DNA from: Azospirillum sp. OGB3
GTDB taxonomy: Bacteria; Pseudomonadota; Alphaproteobacteria; Azospirillales; Azospirillaceae
NCBI RefSeq assembly: GCF_014192915.1
Contig: NZ_JACHYN010000002.1
Span: 620,001 to 684,000, forward strand
Direction of reading: 5' to 3'
Length of the DNA: 64,000 nt
In this document: positions 36,361-46,181 of the stretch, piece by piece
Position numbering within the stretch: position 1 is the stretch's first letter
How the letters are laid out: the number at the start of each line of letters is the position of its first letter
The notes under the pieces: generated by a model
Told to the model about the DNA's origin: nothing
The model's input: only the letters and a program-made list of their open reading frames with translations
The model's database searches: none
Translations under genes and position numbers: made by a program

Positions 36361-37473
36361 GTGACCGAGGCTTCTGAGTCCCTCAAGACAACGCCGCTGC
36401 ACAGCCTCCATCTGGAGCTGAAGGGCAAGATGGTGCCCTTCGCCGGCTATGACATGCCGGTGCAGTACCCGCTCGGCATCCTCAAGGAACACCAGCACAC
36501 CCGCGCCAAGGCGGGGCTGTTCGACGTATCGCACATGGGGCAGGTGCGCCTGACCGGCGACGATCCCGCGGCGGCGCTGGAGTCGCTGGTTCCCGGCGAC
36601 ATCAAGGGGCTGGCCCGCGGGCGCATGCGCTACACGCTGTTCCTGAACGAACAGGGCGGCATCCTGGACGACCTGATGGTCACCAACGCCGGGGATCACC
36701 TGTTCCTGGTCGTCAACGCCGCCCGCAAGGACCACGACGTCGCCCACATGCGCGAGCGTCTGAAGGGCAAGGCCGAGGTGGAACTGCTGGACGACCTCGC
36801 TTTGATGGCCCTGCAGGGTCCGGAAGCCGCGGCGGTGCTCGGGCGCTTCATCCCCGAAGCGGCCACCATGAAGTTCATGAGCTACCTGCCGGCCACCTTC
36901 AACGGCATCCCCGTGGTCATCACCCGCTCCGGTTACACGGGTGAGGACGGCTACGAGATCTCCTGCGACAAGTCCGACGCCGAGGCCATCGCCCGCGCCC
37001 TGCTGGCCGAGGAGGAGGTCGAGGCCATCGGCCTGGGTGCGCGCGACTCGCTGCGGCTGGAAGCCGGGCTCTGCCTCTACGGCCACGACATCGACGAGAC
37101 GACGACTCCGGTCGAAGCCGGCCTGGAATGGGCGCTGTCCAAGCGCCGCCGGGAGGAGGGCGGCTTCCCCGGCTACGGCATCATCAAGGACCAGCTCGCT
37201 AACGGGGCGCCGCGCCGCCGCGTCGGCCTCCAGCCGGAAGGCCGCCAGCCGGCCCGCGAGCACACCGACGTCTGCGACGCGGATGGACAGAAGATCGGCG
37301 AGGTGACCAGCGGCGGCTTCGGCCCCACCGCCTCGGCCCCGGTCGCCATGGGCTATGTGGACCGCGCGCACGCCGCCGTGGGCACGCCGGTCCAGCTCAT
37401 GATCCGCGGCAAGCCGCTGGCCGCCAAGGTCGCCGCCATGCCCTTCGTGCCGCAGCGCTACTACCGCGGCTGA
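36361..37473 (+). CDS. gcvT: glycine cleavage system T protein (aminomethyltransferase)
   Basis: Transfers the methylene group from the H-protein-bound aminomethyl to tetrahydrofolate and releases ammonia. The 370-residue protein has the N-terminal MVPFAGYDMPVQYP, VSHMGQVRLTGDD, the folate-binding SGYTGEDGYEIS and C-terminal barrel segments. The start is GTG 36361 with GGAGG 6 bases upstream. It is first in the riboswitch-controlled gcv operon. Confidence 0.97.
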   Translation: MTEASESLKTTPLHSLHLELKGKMVPFAGYDMPVQYPLGILKEHQHTRAKAGLFDVSHMGQVRLTGDDPAAALESLVPGDIKGLARGRMRYTLFLNEQGGILDDLMVTNAGDHLFLVVNAARKDHDVAHMRERLKGKAEVELLDDLALMALQGPEAAAVLGRFIPEAATMKFMSYLPATFNGIPVVITRSGYTGEDGYEISCDKSDAEAIARALLAEEEVEAIGLGARDSLRLEAGLCLYGHDIDETTTPVEAGLEWALSKRRREEGGFPGYGIIKDQLANGAPRRRVGLQPEGRQPAREHTDVCDADGQKIGEVTSGGFGPTASAPVAMGYVDRAHAAVGTPVQLMIRGKPLAAKVAAMPFVPQRYYRG

Positions 37474-37506
37474 GAATCACAAAACCGTTTCGAACAGGGG
37501 ACAACC

Positions 37507-37881
37507 ATGACCATCAAGTACACCAAGGACCATGAGTGGGTCCGCGTCGAGGGCGATGTCGGCACCGTCGGCGTCAGCGACCACGCCCAGCACCAGCTCG
37601 GCGACGTCGTGTTCGTCGAGCTGCCGGACGTCGGCCGCCAGCTCGCCCAGGGCAAGGAAGCCGCCGTCGTGGAGTCGGTGAAGGCCGCCAGCGACGTGTT
37701 CGCCCCGGTCTCCGGCGAGGTCATCGAGGCCAACGCCGACCTGGAGAACGACCCGTCGCTGGTGAACGCCGGGGCCGAGACCACCGGCTGGTTCTTCAAG
37801 CTGCGCCTCAGCAACCCGGCCGAGCTGGACGCGCTGATGGACGAAGCCGCCTACAAGGCCTTCGTGGAAGGGCAAGCCTGA
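37507..37881 (+). CDS. gcvH: glycine cleavage system H protein
   Basis: Lipoyl carrier that shuttles the aminomethyl intermediate between P, T and L proteins. The 124-residue protein has the lipoylation site Lys59 in VESVKAAS. The N-terminal [23 protein letters not shown] is typical. It lies 33 bases after gcvT; gcvPA follows after one base. Confidence 0.98.
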   Translation: MTIKYTKDHEWVRVEGDVGTVGVSDHAQHQLGDVVFVELPDVGRQLAQGKEAAVVESVKAASDVFAPVSGEVIEANADLENDPSLVNAGAETTGWFFKLRLSNPAELDALMDEAAYKAFVEGQA

Positions 37882-37882
37882 G

Positions 37883-39223
37883 ATGCGTTACCTGCCCCTG
37901 ACCGAGGCCGACCGGCGCTCCATGCTGGAGGCCATCGGCGTGCCGTCGGTGGACGAGCTGTTCCGCGACGTGCCCGAGGCGGCCCGCCTCTCCGGCCCGA
38001 TCAAGGGGCTGTCCAACCATATGGGCGAGCTAGAGGTCGATCGCGCCCTGTCGGCGATGGCGGGGAAGAACCTGCCCGCCGGCAGCGTGCCGAGCTTTCT
38101 CGGCGCCGGCGCCTACCGCCACCACATCCCGGCGACGGTGGACCATCTGGTGCAGCGCGGTGAGTTCCTGACCGCCTACACCCCGTACCAGCCGGAGGTG
38201 AGCCAGGGCACGCTGCAGGTCCTGTTCGAGTTCCAGACCCAGGTCTCGCTGCTGACCGGCATGGACGTCGCCAACGCCTCCATGTACGACGGCGCCACCG
38301 CCTGCGCGGAAGCCGTGATGATGGCCAACCGCGTCACCCGCCGGAAGAAGGCCGTGCTGTCCGGCGGCCTGCACCCGCATTACCGCGACACCACGACGAC
38401 CGACGCCCGCTTCATCGGTTTCGAGACGGTGGTGATGCCGCCGGCCCCGACGGGCGGCGAGGACCTGCTGGCCGAAGTCGACGGCGACACCTCCTGCGTC
38501 GTCGTGCAGAACCCGGACGTCTTCGGCCATGTCCGCGACTACACCGAGCTGGGCAAGGCCTGTCAGGCCAAGGGCGCCCTGCTGATCGTCGTGGTGACGG
38601 AGGCCGTGTCGCTCGGCCTGCTGACCCCGCCGGGCGACATGGGCGCCGACATCGTGGCGGCTGAGGGGCAGTCGCTGGGCAACGCGCTGAACTTCGGCGG
38701 CCCCTATGTCGGGCTGTTCGCGGTGAAGGAGAAGCTGGTCCGCCAGATGCCGGGCCGCCTCTGCGGCCAGACGGTGGACGCCGACGGGCGGCGCGGCTTC
38801 GTGCTGACGCTCTCCACCCGCGAGCAGCACATCCGCCGCGAGAAGGCGACCTCCAACATCTGCACCAACTCCGGCCTGTGCGCTCTGGCTTTCTCCATCC
38901 ACCTCAGCCTGCTGGGGGAGGAGGGTTTCACCCGGCTCGCCGAGATCAACCACGCCAAGGCCGTGCAACTCGCCGACAAGCTGGCCGCGGTGAAGGGCGT
39001 TGAGATCGTTAACGGCAGCTTCTTCAACGAATTCACCGTGAAGCTGCCGAAGCCGGCCGCCGCGGTCGTGGAAGCGCTGGCGCAACGCGGCATCCTGGGC
39101 GGCGTCCCGGCCTCCCGCCTGTTCGGCGGCGGGCTCGACGACCTGCTGATCGTGGCCGCCACCGAGACCAACACCGAGTCCGACATGGACGCCTTCGCCA
39201 CCGCCCTCGCCGAGGTTCTGTGA
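37883..39223 (+). CDS. gcvPA: glycine dehydrogenase (decarboxylating) subunit 1
   Basis: Alpha subunit of the split P protein, which decarboxylates glycine with PLP. The 446-residue protein has [40 protein letters not shown], and a heterodimer interface region; the PLP lysine lies in subunit 2. It follows gcvH by one base. The P protein is two genes here, as in many alphaproteobacteria and Gram-positives, instead of the single gcvP of E. coli. Confidence 0.97.
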   Translation: MRYLPLTEADRRSMLEAIGVPSVDELFRDVPEAARLSGPIKGLSNHMGELEVDRALSAMAGKNLPAGSVPSFLGAGAYRHHIPATVDHLVQRGEFLTAYTPYQPEVSQGTLQVLFEFQTQVSLLTGMDVANASMYDGATACAEAVMMANRVTRRKKAVLSGGLHPHYRDTTTTDARFIGFETVVMPPAPTGGEDLLAEVDGDTSCVVVQNPDVFGHVRDYTELGKACQAKGALLIVVVTEAVSLGLLTPPGDMGADIVAAEGQSLGNALNFGGPYVGLFAVKEKLVRQMPGRLCGQTVDADGRRGFVLTLSTREQHIRREKATSNICTNSGLCALAFSIHLSLLGEEGFTRLAEINHAKAVQLADKLAAVKGVEIVNGSFFNEFTVKLPKPAAAVVEALAQRGILGGVPASRLFGGGLDDLLIVAATETNTESDMDAFATALAEVL

Positions 39224-40788
39224 TGAGCATGAACAACCAGGGTCGCCCGACCGGCATCCAGAATTCGGACAGCGCCGTTCCGGAAACCGTCACCGGCAAC
39301 CGCGGCCTCCAAATCGAGGAGCCGTTGATCTTCGAACAGGACAGCGGCGGGCGTTGCGGCGTCGACCTGCCGGAGGTCCCGGCGGTGGCGTCGCGCCTGG
39401 GTGCGGTGAAGCCGCGCGGCCGGATCGGCCTGCCGGGCCTCGCCGAGCCGCAGGTGGTCCGCCACTACACCCGCCTGTCGCAGAAGAACTACGCCATCGA
39501 CAGCGGCCTGTACCCGCTCGGCTCCTGCACGATGAAGCACAACCCGCGCCTGAATGAGAAGATGGCGCGGCTGCCGGGCTTCGCCGACGTGCACCCGCTC
39601 CAGCCCGAAAGCACCGTGCAGGGTGCCTTGGAGCTGATGGCGGAGCTGGGCCGCTGGCTCGCCACGCTGACCGGCATGGCGGCGGTGACGCTGGCCCCGG
39701 CGGCGGGCGCGCACGGCGAGATGTGCGGCATCATGGCGATCCGCTCCGCCCATGACGCCAAGGGGGATAAGGGCCGCACCAAGATCCTCGTCCCCGAAAG
39801 CGCCCACGGCACCAACCCGGCGACCGCCGCCGCCTGCGGCTACGCGGTCGAGGCGATCCCGGCGACCGAGGACGGGCGCGTCGATCTGGAAGCGCTGAAG
39901 GCCAAGCTCGGCCCCGACGTGGCCGGCCTGATGCTGACCAATCCGAACACCTGCGGCCTGTTCGAGCGCGACATCATCACCATCGCCGAGGCGGTGCACG
40001 CGGCGGGCGCCTATTTCTACTGCGACGGCGCCAACTTCAACGCCATCGTCGGGCGGGTGCGTCCGGCCGACCTCGGCATCGACGTGATGCACATCAACCT
40101 GCACAAGACCTTCTCCACCCCGCACGGCGGCGGCGGTCCGGGCTCCGGCCCGGTGGTCTTCGCGGAGTCGCTGGCCCCCTTCGTCCCGGTGCCCTACGTG
40201 GTGCAGGACAAGGACGGCGCCTTCCGTCTGGTGGAGCAGGCCGGCGATGGCCCGGCCTTCGGGCGGATGAAGGCCTTCCACGGACAGATGGGCATGTTCG
40301 TCCGCGCGCTCGCCTACATGATGAGCCACGGCGCCGACGGTCTGCGGCAGGTGGCGAACGACGCGGTGCTGAACGCCAACTACCTGCTGGCTCGTCTGCA
40401 GGACGTGATGACGCCCTCCTTCGCGGGGCCGTGCATGCACGAATGCCTGTTCGACGACCGCTTCCTGAAGGGCACGGGGGTGACCACGCTCGACATCGCC
40501 AAGGCGCTGATCGACGAGGGCTTCCACCCGATGACCATGTACTTCCCGCTGGTCGTGCACGGCGCCCTGCTGATCGAGCCGACCGAGACCGAGTCGAAGG
40601 CCAGCCTGGACCAGTTCGTCACCGCGCTGCGCGCCCTGGCGGAGCGGGCCAAGTCCGGCGACGTGGCCTATTTCCAGGGCGCTCCGCGTCTGACCCCGCG
40701 CCGCCGCCTCGACGAAACCGCCGCGGCGCGCAAGCCGGTGCTGCGGTGGAGCCCGGCGGTGGAGCCGGAGACGGTCGCGGCGGAGTAA
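39223..40788 (+). CDS. gcvPB: glycine dehydrogenase (decarboxylating) subunit 2
   Basis: Beta subunit of the split P protein and carrier of the PLP cofactor. The 521-residue protein has SQKNYAIDSGLYPLGSCTMKHNP, AAGAHGEMCGIMAIR, SAHGTNPATAAACGY, and the PLP-lysine region HINLHKTFSTPHGGGGPG. ATG 39223 overlaps the gcvPA stop by one base (TGATG); GTG 39220 is the alternative. It ends the operon; the L protein (lpd) is not nearby. Confidence 0.97.
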   Translation: MSMNNQGRPTGIQNSDSAVPETVTGNRGLQIEEPLIFEQDSGGRCGVDLPEVPAVASRLGAVKPRGRIGLPGLAEPQVVRHYTRLSQKNYAIDSGLYPLGSCTMKHNPRLNEKMARLPGFADVHPLQPESTVQGALELMAELGRWLATLTGMAAVTLAPAAGAHGEMCGIMAIRSAHDAKGDKGRTKILVPESAHGTNPATAAACGYAVEAIPATEDGRVDLEALKAKLGPDVAGLMLTNPNTCGLFERDIITIAEAVHAAGAYFYCDGANFNAIVGRVRPADLGIDVMHINLHKTFSTPHGGGGPGSGPVVFAESLAPFVPVPYVVQDKDGAFRLVEQAGDGPAFGRMKAFHGQMGMFVRALAYMMSHGADGLRQVANDAVLNANYLLARLQDVMTPSFAGPCMHECLFDDRFLKGTGVTTLDIAKALIDEGFHPMTMYFPLVVHGALLIEPTETESKASLDQFVTALRALAERAKSGDVAYFQGAPRLTPRRRLDETAAARKPVLRWSPAVEPETVAAE

Positions 40789-40798
40789 GGCGCACGTG

Positions 40799-40892
40799 CC
40801 CCCTCCCTAACCCTCCCCCGCTTCGCAGGGGAGGGGATAAAATTCCCTCCCCTGCGAAGCGGGGGAGGGAAGGGGCCCATGCGAAGCATGGG
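40799..40892. repeat. C/T-rich palindrome cluster after the gcv operon
   Basis: Contains a perfect 25-bp inverted repeat (40811-40835 with 40845-40869) around a 9-nt AT-rich loop, and then a 7-bp hairpin CCCATGC-GAA-GCATGGG (40876-40892). The left arm from 40799 matches the palindrome at 21676 almost exactly. The long stem between the convergent gcvPB and MotB-like genes could terminate both. Confidence 0.88.
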
Positions 40893-40933
40893 AAGGGTGG
40901 GGGCAACTGGCAAGCGCGGTGGGGGCAAGCCCC

Positions 40934-42253
40934 TCACCGCTGATCCAGCTTCACCTCGATGCGCCGGTTGCGGGCCAGCGCCTCGTCGCTGGTGCCGGGG
41001 TCGAGCGGCTGGTATTCGCCGAAACCGGCGGCGGCCAGACGGTCTGCCGGAATACCCTGGTCGATCAGATACTTCACCACCGAGATCGCGCGCGCCGCCG
41101 ACAGCTCCCAGTTCGAGGCGAACTGGATGCGCACCGGGCGCGAGTCGGTGTGGCCGTCCACCCGCAGCACCCAGTTGATGTCCGGCGGAATGGTCCGGCC
41201 GATCGCGATCAGAGTGCGCGCCAGCTCCGCCAGCCGCTGCTTGCCGGCCTCTTCCAGAGTCGCCGAGCCGGAGGGGAACAGAAGCTCCGACTGGAAGACG
41301 AAGCGGTCGCCGACGATGCGCACGTCGGGCCGGTTGCCCAGCGCTTCGCGCACCCGCCCGAAGAATTCCGAGCGGTAGCGGGCGAGGTCCTGCACCTTGG
41401 CGGCCAGCGCCTGATTCAGCCGCGAGCCGAGTTCGGCGATCTGGACCTGCTGCTCCTCCGCCTTCTTCTCCGAGATCTCCAGGACAGCGCCGATGCGGGC
41501 GAGCTGCTCGCGCAGGGCGGCCATCTGCCGATTCAGCAGGTCGACCTGCTCGTTCGCCTTGCCGGTCGCGCCCTGTTCGGCGGACAGGGAGGCCATCAGT
41601 TCGGTGATGCGGATGTCGCGCTTCTCGATGTCCTTCTGCGCGAGCATCGTCTTCTCGTCGGCGCTGGCGAGCCGCGTTTCCAGCGCCTTGGAACGGTCGC
41701 GCTCCCCGCCCAGCTCGGCCAGCAGGGCCTGACGCTGTTCCTCGGTCAGGCGTTGCTGCGCGGCGGCGGCGGCCAGCTCGCCTTCCAGCTTGGTCCGGGC
41801 CTCGCGCAGCGCCTTCAGGTCGGCCTGGAGGCTGGCGGCCTCGGCCAGCTTCAGCTCGATGGTCTCCTTGTCGGCGCGGATCGTGCGCTGCAACTCCTCC
41901 GCCGCGCGGGTGGCGTGGTCGAGGTCGCCCTGGAGCGTGGCGATGCGGCTGGTCATGGTGTCCCGCGCCGCCACGGAACCCTGAAGCTCCGCCGAGAGCT
42001 GGGCGACGTTGATGCGCAGGTCGGCGTTGGCGTCCCGCTCCAGCGCCAGCAGGTCGTTCAGCTCCGCCACCTTGCGGTTCAGGCTGCCGAGCTGCTCGTC
42101 ACGCCCGGTCAGGGCGGTGGCCATGTAGAACTGGGCGACGACGAAGATCATCAGCAGGAAGATGACCACCATGACGAGGGACGACAGCGCGTCCACCCAT
42201 CCGGGCCATGCGCTGGCCTCGCGGTGGCCGTTGCGGCGGCTGATGCTGGGCAT
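40934..42253 (-). CDS. MotB-like membrane protein with coiled coil and OmpA domain
   Basis: A 439-residue protein with one N-terminal membrane helix (about 24-46, SLVMVVIFLLMIFVVAQFYM), a very long coiled coil (about 50-280, with several unbroken heptad stretches) and a C-terminal OmpA/MotB peptidoglycan-binding domain (VLRVDGHTDSRPVRI, NWELSAARAISVVKYLIDQG). A stator-like partner is encoded directly upstream. It is not a flagellar operon. It may anchor an ion-driven complex to the cell wall. GGAGGG precedes ATG 42253. Confidence 0.85.
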   Translation of the reverse strand: MPSISRRNGHREASAWPGWVDALSSLVMVVIFLLMIFVVAQFYMATALTGRDEQLGSLNRKVAELNDLLALERDANADLRINVAQLSAELQGSVAARDTMTSRIATLQGDLDHATRAAEELQRTIRADKETIELKLAEAASLQADLKALREARTKLEGELAAAAAQQRLTEEQRQALLAELGGERDRSKALETRLASADEKTMLAQKDIEKRDIRITELMASLSAEQGATGKANEQVDLLNRQMAALREQLARIGAVLEISEKKAEEQQVQIAELGSRLNQALAAKVQDLARYRSEFFGRVREALGNRPDVRIVGDRFVFQSELLFPSGSATLEEAGKQRLAELARTLIAIGRTIPPDINWVLRVDGHTDSRPVRIQFASNWELSAARAISVVKYLIDQGIPADRLAAAGFGEYQPLDPGTSDEALARNRRIEVKLDQR

Positions 42254-42304
42254 GGCGGGGTGTCCCTCCGGACGGACAGGGGGAAAGCGTCAGCGCTGTT
42301 CCGA

Positions 42305-43444
42305 TCAGCGTTGTTCCGATTCCTCGGCCAGGGCGGCGATGGTGCGGGCCAGCAGCTTGATCTCGCTGCGGATCTCCTGCACCGCCTGGACCCGGCCGGT
42401 GGAGGATTCCTCGACCATGCGGGCGAGGTAGATGTCCATGTTGCGCAGATGCTGGCGCGAGGCGTCGTCGAATCCGCCGATGGCCGCGTCCGACAGCCGG
42501 TCGAGCAGCCCCTTCATCTCAAGCTGGCTCTCGCCCAGCCGCAGGAGAAGCTGCTGTTCGGCGCGCATCTGGTCGGTCAGCGTGGTGAGCCGTTCGGTCA
42601 GCGCCATCAGGTTGGCGTTGGCCGAGCGGCGGCCCTCCTCGGCGGTGGCGACGGTGCGCTGGAGCGAATCGAGGTTTTCCGCCGTCTGCTCCAGAAGCGC
42701 CGTCAGATAGGCGGGCATCGACTGGTCGCCGGTCTCCAGGCTGCCGCCGGCCCCGCTGGAGAGGCGGGTGGCGCCGGACAGCCAGTCCTCGACGTCCTGG
42801 AAGAAGCGGTTGTGCGCCTGGCTGGCCTGAAGCTCCAGGAAACCCAGCACCAGCGATCCCGCCAGACCGAACAGCGACGAGCTGAAGGCGGTGCCCATGC
42901 CGGTCAGCGGCGCCTCCAGCCCGTGCTGGAGGTTGCTGAACATCGCCCCGACGTCGCCGCCCTGCACCGACAGGCCGCCGATGACCGAGCCGACCGACTG
43001 CACGGTGTGCAGCAGGCCCCAGAAGGTGCCGAGCAGGCCGAGGAAGATCAGCAGACCGATCAGGTAGCGCGACAGCTCCCGCGACTCGTCCAGCCGCGAG
43101 GCGATGCCGTCGAGCAGGGAGCGCATCGACAGCGCCGACAGGGTCAGCCGTCCGCGCCGTTCCCGCAGCATGCGCGCCATCGGGGCGAGCAGCACCGGTT
43201 CCGGCGCGGCGACGGCGGGGTTGCCGGACTGGAAATGCTCCAGCCACGCCACCTCGGGCCGCAGCATCAGCACTTGGCGGAAAATGAACAGGATGCCGGC
43301 GAGCAGCGTGCCGAGGATCAACCCGTTCAGCGCGGGGTTGTTCATGAAGGCGGCGCGCAGGGCCGGGAACAGCAAGGCCGTCACGCTTCCCACGACCACC
43401 AGGAAGAGGATCATCCGTGTCAGGAAGCGCTCCGGGCGCGTCAT
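42305..43444 (-). CDS. MotA/TolQ/ExbB-like proton-channel protein
   Basis: A 379-residue membrane protein with helices at about 9-30 and 38-58. The MotA/TolQ/ExbB channel core lies at about 130-235 (LIGLLIFLGLLGTFWGLLHTVQSVG and GLEAPLTGMGTAFSSSLFGLAGSLVLGFLEL). A long helical C-terminal tail follows (about 250-379). ATG 43444 has GAGGAG 9 bases upstream, which favours it over the ATG at 43498. It lies upstream of the MotB-like gene by 51 bases, so they probably form an ion-driven complex. The function is unknown. Confidence 0.85.
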   Translation of the reverse strand: MTRPERFLTRMILFLVVVGSVTALLFPALRAAFMNNPALNGLILGTLLAGILFIFRQVLMLRPEVAWLEHFQSGNPAVAAPEPVLLAPMARMLRERRGRLTLSALSMRSLLDGIASRLDESRELSRYLIGLLIFLGLLGTFWGLLHTVQSVGSVIGGLSVQGGDVGAMFSNLQHGLEAPLTGMGTAFSSSLFGLAGSLVLGFLELQASQAHNRFFQDVEDWLSGATRLSSGAGGSLETGDQSMPAYLTALLEQTAENLDSLQRTVATAEEGRRSANANLMALTERLTTLTDQMRAEQQLLLRLGESQLEMKGLLDRLSDAAIGGFDDASRQHLRNMDIYLARMVEESSTGRVQAVQEIRSEIKLLARTIAALAEESEQR

Positions 43445-43548
43445 CGGGGAAGGCTCCTCAAGAGGGTGGGACGACGGGGCGATGGCGGCCATGGGCACTC
43501 TCGTCCAGGGAAAGGGGGGCAGCTGGGTTACGGGTTACAGACGAAGAC

Positions 43549-44322
43549 TCACTGGTTCAGGAACTCCACGTCCAGCCGGTCCGGTGCGCCACCGGCCGCC
43601 TCCATGCCCAAGGCGCGGATATCGACGCGCGTGCTGGCGATGCCGGCGGTCCCCAGCCGCTCGCGGACGGCCAGAGCGCGGGCCAGCGACAGTTGCCGCG
43701 CCTCGCGCGCCGTCTCCGGCGTGCCGCTGGCGTAGGAGCGGATCTGCAACCGAAGCTGCGGGTTGGCGTTCATGCGCTCGGCGATGGCCTCCAGCCGCGC
43801 CTGGGCCGGTTCGGGCAGGGCGGTCGCGGCACCGTCGAACAGGACGGTCAGCGGTTCCATCCGTGGCAGGGCGGGCGCTGCGGGAGCCTTCGGCGTGGGC
43901 GGCGGCAGGGCGGCGGTCTGCGTCCGGTCGGGCGGCGGGGAGGCCGCAGGCCGGTTGGAGGGCGGAACCGGCGGCGCGCCTTCCGGCAGCGAGGGCGGGG
44001 CCGGGCTGGGGCCGACCGAAATCTGCGGCAGATCCGGCGCCGTCATCAGGGTCGGGGCCTTGAAGACCGGCGGCGGCGGCGGGGCCGGCGGCGGGAAGAT
44101 GTCGGGCCGCGGCGGGATCGGCAGCGGCTGCGCGTTCTCCAGCGTCAGCCCCCCGGTGTTGGCCGGGTTTGGCGGAGCTGGTGCGGCGGCGCTGGTCTGG
44201 GGCGGCGCGGTGCCGGACGAGGAGCAGGCGGTTGCGGCCAGGGACAGAGCCACGGCCGCGGCGGCGGAGAGGACGCGCGGGGGTACCGACCGCCCGGCGG
44301 GCGCGTTCGGAGAACGGCTCAT
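43549..44322 (-). CDS. OmpA-family lipoprotein with proline-rich linker
   Basis: A 257-residue outer-membrane lipoprotein candidate: a hydrophobic signal with lipobox-like TAC (SLAATACSSSG), a long Pro/Ala-rich linker (about 35-160), then an OmpA-like peptidoglycan-binding domain (MEPLTVLFDGAATALPEPAQARLEAIAERM to LGTAGIASTRVDIRALG). ATG 44322 is chosen over earlier in-frame starts because it gives the signal and has AGGATT upstream. It lies 104 bases upstream of the MotA-like gene, so it may be part of the same cell-wall complex. Confidence 0.75.
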   Translation of the reverse strand: MSRSPNAPAGRSVPPRVLSAAAAVALSLAATACSSSGTAPPQTSAAAPAPPNPANTGGLTLENAQPLPIPPRPDIFPPPAPPPPPVFKAPTLMTAPDLPQISVGPSPAPPSLPEGAPPVPPSNRPAASPPPDRTQTAALPPPTPKAPAAPALPRMEPLTVLFDGAATALPEPAQARLEAIAERMNANPQLRLQIRSYASGTPETAREARQLSLARALAVRERLGTAGIASTRVDIRALGMEAAGGAPDRLDVEFLNQ

Positions 44323-44421
44323 GCGTCCGACAATCCTCATGGTGACCAGCGCGTTGTTCCCAATGACACGGAAAAGCGTTGGTACCATAGCCCTTCGATC
44401 GGCGTAGGGACAACGCCCTTT

Positions 44422-44458
44422 GGGCCGCGCGGCGTGTTTCCCCACCAAAGCGCGGCCC
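44422..44458. repeat. inverted repeat upstream of the OmpA-family lipoprotein gene
   Basis: GGGCCGCGC at 44422-44430 and its exact complement at 44450-44458 surround a 19-nt loop. It lies between the end of the suhB-like gene and the start of the lipoprotein gene, both on the minus strand, and could be a terminator for the former. No T-tract is present on that strand. Confidence 0.4.
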
Positions 44459-44501
44459 TTGCTACCCCAACGTCATGAAGGGCTTATGGCTCGGCCGGAG
44501 G

Positions 44502-45356
44502 TCAGCCCTGACCGGCGTCCGCCGACCCGGCCGCTCCGGCGGGAGCGGAGCGCACCTTGCGTTCCGTCGCACCGCGCAGGATCTTGGCGATCGGCAGGTG
44601 GAAATGGGCGTTGGCCGCCAGGATCGTGCCGCCGAACACCGGGTTGCGCCCGCCGCCGATCTCCCCGACGAAGCCGCCGGCCTCGGTGACCAGAAGCTGG
44701 CCGGCCGCGGCGTCCCAGGGGGCGAGACCGCGCTCCCAGTAGCCGTCGTAGCGGCCCGCCGCGACGTAGGCGAGGTCGAGCGAGGCGGCGCCGAAGCGGC
44801 GGATGCCCGCGACCTCCTTCATCAGGGCCTCGGCCTCCACCAGGAAGCCGGCATGGTCGCCGCGGCCCTTGAAGGGGATTCCGGTGGCGATCACCGCGTC
44901 GGCGAGGTTGCGGCGCTCCGACACGCGCAGGCGCTGGTGGTTGAGGAAGGCGCCCTGGCCCTTCTCGGCCCAGAACATCTGGTCGTGCACCGGCTCGTAC
45001 ACGACGCCGGCGACGATCTCGCCGTTCTTCTCCGCGGCGATGGAGATCGCCCAGTGCGGGATGCCGTGCAGGAAATTGGTGGTGCCGTCCAGCGGATCGA
45101 CGATCCAGCGGGCGGTCGGGTCGCTGCCCTTGCTGGCGCCCGTCTCCTCCATGAGGAAGCCGAAATCCGGGCGGGCCTTCTGCAGCTCTTCGCGCAGCAG
45201 CTTTTCCGCCTTCATGTCGGCGGCGGACACGAAGTCCGCCGGGCCCTTGCGCGACACCTGGAGGTGCTCGACCTCGCCGAAGTCGCGGACAAGGCCGCGG
45301 GCCGCCTTTTCGGCGGCGCGGACCATCACGTTGATAAGGGCGGAGCGGGTGGCCAT
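44502..45356 (-). CDS. suhB: inositol-1-monophosphatase family protein (SuhB-like)
   Basis: Mg-dependent phosphatase of the inositol monophosphatase family; SuhB also binds RNA polymerase in E. coli. The 284-residue protein has the metal-binding FLMEETG and WIVDPLDGTTNFLHGIPHWA motifs and the C-terminal APWDAAAGQLLVTEAGG. It lies 91 bases after efp on the same strand. The exact substrate is not certain. Confidence 0.93.
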   Translation of the reverse strand: MATRSALINVMVRAAEKAARGLVRDFGEVEHLQVSRKGPADFVSAADMKAEKLLREELQKARPDFGFLMEETGASKGSDPTARWIVDPLDGTTNFLHGIPHWAISIAAEKNGEIVAGVVYEPVHDQMFWAEKGQGAFLNHQRLRVSERRNLADAVIATGIPFKGRGDHAGFLVEAEALMKEVAGIRRFGAASLDLAYVAAGRYDGYWERGLAPWDAAAGQLLVTEAGGFVGEIGGGRNPVFGGTILAANAHFHLPIAKILRGATERKVRSAPAGAAGSADAGQG

Positions 45357-45447
45357 GGGCGTGCTTTATCTCGTGCGGAACCGGAAAAAGAATACACCGG
45401 CCCCTGCCTTAAGCGAGAGCCGGTGCGCAGAAAATCAGCCGGGACGG

Positions 45448-46014
45448 TCAGTCCTTGGCGCGCTCGACATACTCGCCGGTCTGGGTGTCGACGACGACGC
45501 GGGTGCCCGACTCGATGTGCGGCGGGACCAGGATCGACACGCCGTTCTCCAGCTTCGCCGGCTTGTAGGAGGAGGAGGCCGTCTGGCCCTTCACAACCGG
45601 GTCGGCTTCGGTGATCTGCAGGGTCACCTTGCCGGGGATCTCGACGCCGAGCGGCGCACCTTCGAAGGACTGCACGGTGACTTCCATGCCGTCCTGCAGG
45701 AACACCTTCTGGTCGCCGATGATCTCGCCGGGGATGGCGGTCTGCTCGTAGCTTTCCTTGTCCATGAAGGTGTAGCTGTCGCCTTCGGCGAACAGGAAGG
45801 TCATCTCGTGCTCGTCCAGGCGGGCGCGCTCGACCGTCTCCTGGGTGCGGAAGCGCTCGATCGACTTGTTGCCGGTGCGCACATCCTTCATTTCAAGCTG
45901 GATGAAGGCGCCGCCCTTGCCGGGCTGGACGATGGCGGTCTTCGTGATGACCCAGAGCTTCCCGTTATGCTCCAGCACATGGCCGGGACGCATCGTGTTG
46001 GCGTTGACCTTCAT
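45448..46014 (-). CDS. efp: translation elongation factor P
   Basis: Prevents ribosome stalling at polyproline. The 188-residue protein has the usual three-domain length and sequence. The modified lysine is expected in QPGKGGAF, which agrees with EpmA-type lysylation. The gene for the lysylation enzyme EpmA lies directly upstream in the divergent direction. Start ATG 46014; the ribosome site is weak. Confidence 0.97.
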   Translation of the reverse strand: MKVNANTMRPGHVLEHNGKLWVITKTAIVQPGKGGAFIQLEMKDVRTGNKSIERFRTQETVERARLDEHEMTFLFAEGDSYTFMDKESYEQTAIPGEIIGDQKVFLQDGMEVTVQSFEGAPLGVEIPGKVTLQITEADPVVKGQTASSSYKPAKLENGVSILVPPHIESGTRVVVDTQTGEYVERAKD

Positions 46015-46181
46015 GACATACTCGTGATTTCCAGGAGACAGGCGGCGCGGAACCTAGCAGCTTGCCGGGCCGGTGGCAACGCCGGGTGGGGCTCAATCGG
46101 CGTTCTGCGCCTTCTTTGTCCGTTTTCGCCGCCGTTCCCAGTCTGCTAAGCAGCGTCATCGCTCCGTCAGGGAAGGCCGTC

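Noticed and set aside
40934-44322. A complete Zorya anti-phage system
   Set aside because: Only stator-like proteins are present; no ZorC, ZorD helicase or ZorE nuclease lies nearby.
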